Of a stretch of DNA of 6,193 bases, positions 1 through 4,752 are shown one piece after another. The position numbers and the translations under genes are program-made. Within the stretch, counting starts at the first letter, position 1. Each line of letters opens with the position of its first letter. The notes under the pieces were generated by a model, which worked only from the letters and a program-made list of their open reading frames with translations, was not told the origin of the DNA and ran no database searches. The stretch comes from Methanobrevibacter sp. (GTDB lineage: Archaea > Methanobacteriota > Methanobacteria > Methanobacteriales > Methanobacteriaceae), in the NCBI GenBank assembly GCA_009784145.1, contig WRCI01000103.1:1-6193 (forward strand), given 5' to 3'.

Positions 1-66
1 AGTGATAGAGATGAAAATCCTAATTTCATTATACTGCTCCATTTTAAAATTTATTTTGAAAAATAA
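1..66 (+). CDS. Possible 3' end of an upstream gene (partial)
   Basis: Reading from base 1 in frame 1 gives 21 codons ending in TAA at 64-66; the peptide ends with residues HFKIYFEK. Base composition here is visibly less AT-extreme than in the spacer that begins right after the stop, which is what one expects at the end of a gene. If real, this gene is convergent with the adhesin gene to its right. The product cannot be recognised from so few residues. A second frame (2-145) is also open, so the call is weak. Confidence 0.28.
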   Translation, partial: SDRDENPNFIILLHFKIYFEK

Positions 67-140
67 AAAAATACTTAATTATCTGATATATCAAAAAACT
101 GATATATCTGATTTATGTTATATATATCTATTTTATATAA

Positions 141-200
141 TATGATTTATATTAATTTATATTAATTTATATTATCTTATATTATCTTATATTATTTTAT
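141..200. repeat. 10-bp tandem array, about six units
   Basis: Six consecutive units keep an exact 10-base register. The first is TATGATTTAT, followed by two ATTAATTTAT, two ATTATCTTAT and one ATTATTTTAT. The array lies inside leader copy 1 at a point where copy 2 has only about one equivalent unit, so it looks like a local expansion. The period is close to one DNA helical turn. It is not coding. Confidence 0.8.
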
Positions 201-274
201 ATTCTTATAAAAAACTTTATTCAAAAAATACATTTATAAAAATATATTTTAAAATACATATTTATATAATTAAT

Positions 275-347
275 TCTATAATAAAAAAATGTCTATAATA
301 AGTAAAAATGTCTATAATAAGTAAAATGTCTATAATAAATAAAAAAC
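275..347. repeat. 17-19-bp tandem repeat, four units
   Basis: Four units beginning TCTATAATAA start at 275, 292, 311 and 329. They differ mainly in the length of the A-run before the next ATG trinucleotide. Copy 2 has one clear counterpart at 3979-3998 (CCTATAATAAGTAAAAATGT), so this too appears to be a local expansion within the shared leader sequence. No function can be assigned. Confidence 0.7.
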
Positions 348-367
348 AATAAAATAAAAATGAATTT

Positions 368-417
368 AAAAAAATAAAAAAAAGAATCGAACTGAATAAA
401 CAATCAGCTCAAAAAAA
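368..417 (-). terminator. Transcription terminator of the adhesin gene
   Basis: Fourteen bases after the adhesin stop codon the minus strand shows a T7 run (417-411), then a weak hairpin with CTGA/TCAG arms (about 392-407), then T8 (383-376) and T7 (374-368). Runs of T are the main termination signal of archaeal RNA polymerase, so this cluster is a reasonable terminator. The hairpin is short and may not matter. Confidence 0.6.
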
Positions 418-430
418 CAAAACAATATTA

Positions 431-2941
431 TTATTTTTTAGTAATCCTTATAGTAAATAATCCTATAGAACATATTAATGCCAATAAGAAAGCTATTACT
501 GGTATACCTGTTTTTTTCATAGCTGCTGATGCATATGAATTATTACTTGTATCATCACCAGTACCATCATCATCAATTACATCTGAATCTTCATTAATAA
601 TGTCACCCTCATTAGTAGGGTTATTATTATTGATAGTATTATTTGTATTGTTTGTATTGATAGTATTATTTGTATTGTTTGTATTGTTTGTATTATTTGT
701 ATTGTTTGTATTGATAGTATTATTTGTATTGTTTGTATTGTTTAACTTTTCATTAACTATTAAAAGACCAATATTATCACTTGACTTATAAATATCGTCG
801 TCTTCAAAGATAACTTTGATTTGAAAAGTTTCAGAAGCTTTAGACACATATTTAACAGTTTCAACGCCATTAATATCGGTTTCGCCCTCACCAACATAAA
901 CACCATTAATATAAAACATGACAGTTTTACCATAAAGTGGATTTCCAAATACATCAGTTAACCTAGCAGACAAAGTAATCTCATCATCAACCATGCAAGC
1001 AATATTAGTAACTTCAACAATTGTGTCGGTTTTAAAAGCATGGAACTCTATTTTCACATATTGCAAATCACATTCTGCATCAATAATCTGTAAACCAGCT
1101 TTTGAAACAGTAAACTGATAAACAAAAAGATAATCAGAACTATTACGAATAGACCAATACTTGTCATCCTCATTAAAAGTGCCATTAATAGTAAAAAATG
1201 GCATATTTTCAATACCATAATTAGTTAAATTAGTATTTAAAATCATTAAAGCAAATTCAAGCATATTACCAACACGAACATCCTCTAAATTAGTAATATT
1301 AGTAATATTCAAGATATAATAATTATCAATAGTAACAGAGCCAATAATTTTATCTGTGATATTATTAAGCCCCCACCAATTAAAATTAAAATCACTACCA
1401 TTATTAGTAACAGCTGTGAAATCTAACCCATGTCCATTAGTTGCTAAAATACGGTTATAATTAACAGTCATGTTAACAGTACTATAAAACTTAGAATAGA
1501 AGCTAATTCCAGTATTAACTGCAAGAATAGTATTAGCTCTAACAAGAATACCACTTACAACATTAGACAACCCATCTAAATAGAAGTACAAAGCAATATT
1601 ACCACTTTCAATAGTGTTATTCACCAAAGACAAATCACTGAGATAAGAATTATCGGAATAAATAAACATACCATAATTATCACTTTTAATAGTATTTCCA
1701 ATGAAATCTAGTATGGTGTTGTTGCTGTTGTGTGCATTCAGAGAAACACCTCTAGATGTTCCTGTGATATTGTTGTTGGTGATGTTTATAGTATTATTGC
1801 TAGTGATTATAGATAAATGAATGCCATAACAATTTCCCGATGTTGTTATTCCTGTGATGTTATTGTTTATGATGTTTATAGTGTTATTACTAGCGAATCC
1901 AGATAAATAAATGCCACACCCCCATCCGAATGTTGATGTTGCTGTTCCTGAAATATTGCTGTTGATGATAGTTATGATGTTGTTACTATTATCTACATTC
2001 AAATAAACACCAATTCTTCCTCCTGATGTTGATGTTGCTGTTCCTGAAATATTGCTGTTGATGATAGTTATGATGTTGTTACCACTAGATAGAGACATAA
2101 AAACACCATCCCCATTTATTTCTTTTCCTGTGATGGTGCTGTGTTTAATGTTTATGGTGTTGTTGCCGTGACCAGATCCAGACAGATGAACACCACACCC
2201 TCCTGTTCCTGTGATAGTGCTGTTGATGATGGTTATGATGTTATTGCTATGGGATGCAAACAGATAAACACCATATCCTTCTGTTCCTGTGATGTTGTTG
2301 TTGGCGATAGTTATGATGTTATTACTAGTGGATACATAGAAATAAACACTACTAGATTTTCCTGTGATGTTGTTGTTGGTGATGGTTATGTCAAACTCTA
2401 TCGCCGAACCATAAGTACGAGCAATACCGAGATTATTAGCAATTATTGTATTGTTTTCAATTTTTATGCCAGTAAATCTAGCACCATTTGTAGTAATAAA
2501 GCTAATACCAGTGTTGGTAACATTGATTGTGTTGCTTTTAATTATAATATTGTGAACATTATTATTTATCTGTATAGCTGTTGCATATCCACTTATGTTT
2601 AAATTTTCAATAGTGATATTAGTTGCAGGTGAGCTAATATTAAATAAAGTACCAGAACCATTGATATTGACTTGTCCATCTCCCCTAATAGTGAGATGGC
2701 TTCTATTAATATTTAAAGTTCCCAGTTCATTGTAGTTTCCTTCACGAAGAATGATAAGATTTTCGGATGTATTTTCAATGAGTGGTTGGATAGTGGCTTG
2801 TGTGCCATTAGTACTGTTAAAGTCTGCAGCATTTACACCTGAAATTATTGATAAAAATGCTATACATAAAAGTGATAGTATTATTAATTTTATAGTTTTG
2901 TTTTGAAAAGAAACTTTACTCTCTAATTGTTTTTCTTCCAT
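431..2941 (-). CDS. Adhesin-like surface protein with beta-helix repeats and C-terminal anchor
   Basis: An 836-residue secreted protein of the methanogen adhesin-like type, probably displayed on the cell surface; the ligand is unknown. Residues 17-38 form a signal peptide with likely cleavage after VNA (38). About 45-515 is a right-handed parallel beta-helix built of Asn/Ile/Thr-rich coils of 24-32 residues with the pattern NNxITIxNxNITGT. An NWWG motif (521-524) closes the helix. About 640-728 resembles a bacterial Ig-like (Big_1-type) domain (DVFGNPLYGKTVMF, GETDINGVETV). An NNT/INT stalk follows (734-774), then an acidic stretch (777-799) and a single membrane helix (812-831) with a short basic tail. 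I chose ATG at 2941 because AGGGGT lies 10 bases upstream; the frame could also open at TTG 2962, but that would place the ribosome site inside the gene. A T-rich terminator follows. The family call is strong; actual adhesion is inferred. Confidence 0.9.
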   Translation of the reverse strand: MEEKQLESKVSFQNKTIKLIILSLLCIAFLSIISGVNAADFNSTNGTQATIQPLIENTSENLIILREGNYNELGTLNINRSHLTIRGDGQVNINGSGTLFNISSPATNITIENLNISGYATAIQINNNVHNIIIKSNTINVTNTGISFITTNGARFTGIKIENNTIIANNLGIARTYGSAIEFDITITNNNITGKSSSVYFYVSTSNNIITIANNNITGTEGYGVYLFASHSNNIITIINSTITGTGGCGVHLSGSGHGNNTINIKHSTITGKEINGDGVFMSLSSGNNIITIINSNISGTATSTSGGRIGVYLNVDNSNNIITIINSNISGTATSTFGWGCGIYLSGFASNNTINIINNNITGITTSGNCYGIHLSIITSNNTINITNNNITGTSRGVSLNAHNSNNTILDFIGNTIKSDNYGMFIYSDNSYLSDLSLVNNTIESGNIALYFYLDGLSNVVSGILVRANTILAVNTGISFYSKFYSTVNMTVNYNRILATNGHGLDFTAVTNNGSDFNFNWWGLNNITDKIIGSVTIDNYYILNITNITNLEDVRVGNMLEFALMILNTNLTNYGIENMPFFTINGTFNEDDKYWSIRNSSDYLFVYQFTVSKAGLQIIDAECDLQYVKIEFHAFKTDTIVEVTNIACMVDDEITLSARLTDVFGNPLYGKTVMFYINGVYVGEGETDINGVETVKYVSKASETFQIKVIFEDDDIYKSSDNIGLLIVNEKLNNTNNTNNTINTNNTNNTNNTNNTNNTINTNNTNNTINNNNPTNEGDIINEDSDVIDDDGTGDDTSNNSYASAAMKKTGIPVIAFLLALICSIGLFTIRITKK
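620..742 (-). repeat. 9-bp coding minisatellite (Asn-Asn-Thr stalk)
   Basis: On the minus strand, 9-base units such as AACAATACA encode twelve Thr-ending triplets, ten NNT and two INT, followed by INNNN. The block TATTGATAGTATTATTTGTA recurs (seen on the plus strand near 628, 656 and 710), showing that multi-unit duplications have occurred. Because the unit is a multiple of three, gain or loss of units changes the stalk length without a frameshift. Every NNT is a potential N-glycosylation sequon. Confidence 0.9.
1930..2082 (-). repeat. Duplicated beta-helix coil with perfect 57-bp identity
   Basis: Bases 1930-1986 and 2026-2082 are identical over 57 bases and lie 96 bases (32 codons) apart. 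They encode two consecutive coils sharing the peptide NNIITIINSNISGTATST. Neighbouring coils share the same protein pattern but differ at the DNA level, so this pair is a recent duplication or a gene-conversion product inside the adhesin gene. Confidence 0.9.
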
Positions 2942-2951
2942 TTTTAATTCG

Positions 2952-2957
2952 ACCCCT
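2952..2957 (-). promoter_or_regulatory. Shine-Dalgarno site that fixes the adhesin start
   Basis: The minus strand reads AGGGGT ten bases before ATG 2941, a partial match to the AGGAGGTGA expected from methanogen 16S rRNA. No comparable site precedes the TTG at 2962, which supports the shorter protein. Confidence 0.6.
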
Positions 2958-2970
2958 AACAAATTATTAT

Positions 2971-3018
2971 TTTTAATGAAATTATGCCTTATGATTTTAA
3001 TGAAATTATACCTTATGA
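2971..3018. repeat. 24-bp direct repeat upstream of the adhesin gene
   Basis: Two adjacent 24-base units (2971-2994 and 2995-3018) differ at a single base: ATTATGCC in one and ATTATACC in the other. They lie 30-77 bases upstream of the adhesin start codon, so they occupy the promoter or 5' leader. The minus-strand unit contains ATCATAAGG and TTTCATTAAA. A duplicated regulator-binding site is possible, but nothing in the sequence proves it. Confidence 0.85.
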
Positions 3019-3034
3019 TAAAAATATCTCAACT

Positions 3035-3176
3035 TTAAATTAATCAATAGCTATATTAAATAACAAAATTCATAATATAAGATTAAAAAAACATATATTT
3101 ATTAAATTAATCAATAGCTATATTAAATAACAAAATTCATAATATAAGATTAAAAAAACATATATTTATTAAATTA
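3035..3176. repeat. Perfect 67-bp tandem duplication in the divergent spacer
   Basis: Bases 3035-3101 are repeated without change from 3102, and the match continues to 3176 (142 bases, 2.1 copies). Each unit contains the palindrome ATAGCTAT and, on the minus strand, the TATA-like string AAATATATG. The array sits about 95-235 bases upstream of the adhesin start, so it may have duplicated a promoter element. The lack of any mismatch implies a recent origin or ongoing homogenisation. Confidence 0.92.
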
Positions 3177-3180
3177 TAGG

Positions 3181-3818
3181 AAATTAGAGCGAATATTGCT
3201 ACAAACATTAATTTAATAAAGTATAATAATTTAAATAATATCATGTATTAGATTTAACATATAGTATATCCATTTAAATTTATCTAAAACATGAATAATA
3301 TCATAATAATCTATAAAAAATTTTTTTAATTAATAAATAGTAAGTATATACTGATTAGCTAATTTTCATTAAAAAATATCAATTAATAAGATTAAATGAA
3401 ATATTGAATAAGAAATTATAGCTATTTTTTATTAATCATTAGAAAATTATCCCTCCACCCTTTATTTCCTAAGGATTATAGAAAATAGAAATATATTTTT
3501 AAAAATAATTTTCTAGTCATTGATAAAAAAAGATTATTTTTAACCTTGAAAAAAAAAGTTTTTTCCAAAGTTTTTAAAATTCTTAAGTTTTAAAATTTTT
3601 CAATTATTAGAACAGTTGTTAATACAAACAAACTCACAATAATCGTTAATTATACTATATAAGCCCATATATATAAAGGCTATCTAAAACGAGTACTCGG
3701 TAGACAATAAATAAACAAAATATTTTTTTCTTCTTCTTATTCTAAATTTTTATTTATTTTCTTATATAATAATATAAAAATATAATAAAATAATTTTAAT
3801 ACTTAACATTTTTCAATA
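3181..3818. other. AT-rich divergent intergenic region without a recognisable gene
   Basis: No plausible coding frame or structured RNA of a known class is visible. What can be seen is an inverted repeat with 11-base perfect arms TTAAAAATAAT/ATTATTTTTAA (3499-3509 and 3533-3543), an A9-G-T6 hairpin (3548-3566), a less AT-rich patch at 3661-3705 with TATA-like strings and the palindrome CGAGTACTCG, and a pyrimidine-rich run TTTTTTTCTTCTTCTT at 3723-3738. The hairpins consist nearly all of A-U pairs and could arise by chance at this composition. Confidence 0.5.
3690..3699. other. 10-bp perfect palindrome CGAGTACTCG
   Basis: This GC-rich perfect palindrome stands out in surroundings that are almost all A and T. 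CTATC on its left and GGTAG on its right can extend the dyad as interrupted arms. TATA-like strings lie 15-35 bases to the left (3654-3663 and 3667-3677), and AGCC/GGCT arms flank the second of these. It could be a protein-binding site or part of a short transcript that ends in the T-rich run after 3722. Confidence 0.5.
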
Positions 3819-3832
3819 GAAACTTTTATATA
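3819..3832 (+). promoter_or_regulatory. BRE/TATA promoter of the PadR-ABC genes
   Basis: GAAAC (3819-3823) followed directly by TTTTATATA (3824-3832) matches the methanogen BRE plus TATA consensus very well. Transcription would be expected to start about 25 bases after the TATA box, near 3855, giving a leader of roughly 340 bases before the PadR start codon. No equally good element was found closer to the gene, although each unit of the 10-bp array also contains a TATAAA-like string. Confidence 0.65.
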
Positions 3833-3850
3833 CAAAAAATACTTAATTAT

Positions 3851-3876
3851 TAGATATATCTAAAAAATGATATATC
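3851..3876. promoter_or_regulatory. Paired GATATATC palindromes at the predicted start site, possible operator
   Basis: GATATATC occurs at 3853-3860, within the 12-base palindrome TAGATATATCTA (3851-3862), and again at 3869-3876, 16 bases on. The pair overlaps the transcription start predicted from the TATA box, a common position for a repressor site in archaea. The same pair with the same spacing is kept in copy 1 (85-108). A dimeric winged-helix protein such as the PadR product would fit a palindrome, but binding is a guess; known PadR operators often carry ATGT/ACAT arms, which differ. Confidence 0.4.
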
Positions 3877-4035
3877 TGATTTCATATATATCTATTTTAT
3901 ACAATATTATTTTATATTTATTATAAAAAATTTTATTTATAAATAATATTCTTATAAAAATATTTTATTAAAATTAATCCTATAATAAGTAAAAATGTTT
4001 ATAAAAAAGTAAAAAATTGTAGAATAGTTAAAAAG

Positions 4036-4135
4036 TCTATAAAAAACTATAAAGAACTATAATAAACTATAAAAAACTACAATAAACTATAAAGAACTAT
4101 AAGAAACTATAAAAAACTACAATAAACTATAAAAA
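4036..4135. repeat. Ten-unit 10-bp array in helical register
   Basis: Ten units follow one another in exact 10-base steps from TCTATAAAAA at 4036. The consensus is ACTATAAAAA, with variants ending AAAGA, AATAA and AAGAA and two units beginning ACTACAATAA. The pair of units at 4066-4085 recurs at 4106-4125, so a 40-base higher-order duplication has occurred. The array ends 61 bases before the PadR start codon. A-runs in phase with the helix are typical of intrinsically curved DNA, and the period also suits archaeal histone wrapping. Confidence 0.9.
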
Positions 4136-4185
4136 TTAAAAAAATGAATTTAAAGAGATAAAAATAATCAAACAAAAAAGATATA

Positions 4186-4192
4186 GAGGAGG
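4186..4192 (+). promoter_or_regulatory. Strong Shine-Dalgarno site of the PadR gene
   Basis: GAGGAGG ends four bases before ATG 4197. It is the best ribosome binding site in the window and fixes the PadR start. Confidence 0.85.
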
Positions 4193-4196
4193 AAAA

Positions 4197-4589
4197 ATGA
4201 TAAAACATGAATTAAAAGATGAAAATTTCGATAAAACCTTAATATCAAGTTTAATGAAAGGTTTTCTAAAAATAATAATTCTTTGGATAATAACAAAAGA
4301 AAGAATACATGGATATGAAATAATAAAAAAAATGAAAGAAGGAATCGAAGCTCATCCAGATATTGAGTTTCAAGGTCCAGGCCCTAATAAAATCTATCCA
4401 ATTCTTCATGATTTAGAAAAAAAAGAATTAATAAAAGGAAACTGGGAATTACACGGGAAAAGAAGAGTGAAATATTATGAAGCTACTGAAAAAGGGCTGA
4501 ATACTATTGAAATAATGAGAAAAAGACCTCATAAAAATATTCCTCCAATAATGAGAAAGTTTTGGGTAGATGTAATTTCTAATGAATAA
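4197..4589 (+). CDS. PadR-family transcriptional regulator
   Basis: A 130-residue cytoplasmic DNA-binding protein. Residues about 24-101 form the PadR winged helix-turn-helix: HGYEIIKKM (38-46), the recognition-helix stretch PNKIYPILHDLEKKELI (63-79), and the beta wing GKRRVKYYEATEKG (87-100). The region after 101 is short, so this is the compact PadR type with one C-terminal dimerisation helix rather than a long C-terminal domain. Family members usually repress a nearby gene until a small ligand, often a drug or phenolic compound, binds. Here the next gene on the same strand is an ABC-2 exporter ATPase, a well-known pairing, so control of that exporter and of its own promoter is likely. The first 20 or so residues precede the usual domain start. 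The ligand cannot be told from sequence. Confidence 0.93.
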   Translation: MIKHELKDENFDKTLISSLMKGFLKIIILWIITKERIHGYEIIKKMKEGIEAHPDIEFQGPGPNKIYPILHDLEKKELIKGNWELHGKRRVKYYEATEKGLNTIEIMRKRPHKNIPPIMRKFWVDVISNE

Positions 4590-4603
4590 AATAATAAATT
4601 TTA

Positions 4604-4745
4604 AAAATTTAAAGATTGTGTAAAAATAAAATTTAAAGATTATACAAAATTAAAATTCAAAGATTATACAAAACCAAAATTAAAAAATATACAAAATTAA
4701 AATTCAAAGATTATACAAAATCAAAATTAAAAAATATGCAAAAGG
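4604..4745. repeat. Six-unit 23/24-bp tandem array filling the PadR-ABC gap
   Basis: Six units start at 4604, 4628, 4652, 4676, 4699 and 4723, with lengths 24, 24, 24, 23, 24 and 23. The long form reads AAAATTCAAAGATTATACAA at its start and the short form AAAATTAAAAAATATACAA. The last four alternate long-short, so a 47-base dimer was duplicated. The last unit runs into the ribosome binding site of the next gene. No T-run terminator interrupts the gap, so PadR and the ABC gene can be read on one transcript. Confidence 0.88.
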
Positions 4746-4748
4746 TGA
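4744..4748 (+). promoter_or_regulatory. Shine-Dalgarno site of the ABC gene, at the edge of the array
   Basis: GGTGA ends four bases before ATG 4753. Its GG falls where the other repeat units have TT, CC or TC, so the ribosome binding site appears to have been built from, or partly copied into, the last repeat unit. Confidence 0.7.
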
Positions 4749-4752
4749 ATAA

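Larger units (their letters stand above)
66..395. repeat. Diverged copy of the PadR leader region (copy 1)
   Basis: This spacer lines up in the same orientation with about 3834-4175, the leader of the PadR gene. Shared landmarks in order are an AATACTTAATTAT block, two GATATATC palindromes 16 bp apart (85-92 and 101-108), TCTATTTTATA, a CTTATAAAAA block, TTAATNCTATAATAA, and AAAAATGAATTTAAA near the end. Copy 1 lacks the TATA box that stands directly before copy 2, and no PadR gene follows it; the adhesin 3' end does. Homology is judged by eye in very AT-rich sequence, so its edges are approximate. Confidence 0.6.
3834..4175. repeat. PadR leader region (copy 2 of the shared spacer sequence)
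   Basis: This stretch is the counterpart of 66-395 in the same orientation and with the same order of landmarks. It begins just after the TATA box and ends just before the PadR ribosome binding site, so it corresponds closely to the expected untranslated leader. Compared with copy 1 it lacks the ATTAATTTAT array but has its own 10-bp array at 4036-4135. The boundaries are by eye. Confidence 0.6.

Noticed and set aside
11..145. Plus-strand 44-codon frame starting ATG at 11
   Set aside because: It is very basic and AT-driven, runs through the shared spacer and its GATATATC boxes, and competes with the more normal frame 1 tail.
600..791. Plus-strand 63-residue frame rich in VLFVLF repeats
   Set aside because: It is the antisense of the NNT/INT stalk of the adhesin; the hydrophobic repeats are a by-product of the 9-bp unit.
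760..954. Minus-strand 64-residue frame
   Set aside because: It overlaps the Ig-like domain of the adhesin in another frame and resembles nothing known.
2141..2602. Plus-strand 153-residue frame
   Set aside because: It lies wholly antisense to the beta-helix repeats, has no ribosome site, and its Cys/Ser-rich repeats mirror the coil DNA.
2942..2962. TTG start seven codons upstream for the adhesin
   Set aside because: The best ribosome binding site (AGGGGT, 2952-2957) lies inside this extension and points to ATG 2941.
3447..3457. Minus-strand GGTGGAGGG as a ribosome binding site for a small gene
   Set aside because: The ATG after it is followed by a stop within six codons.
66..4175. Composite transposon or insertion sequence flanked by the two similar segments
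   Set aside because: No transposase, terminal inverted repeats or target-site duplication is visible, and the similar segments look like leader sequence.
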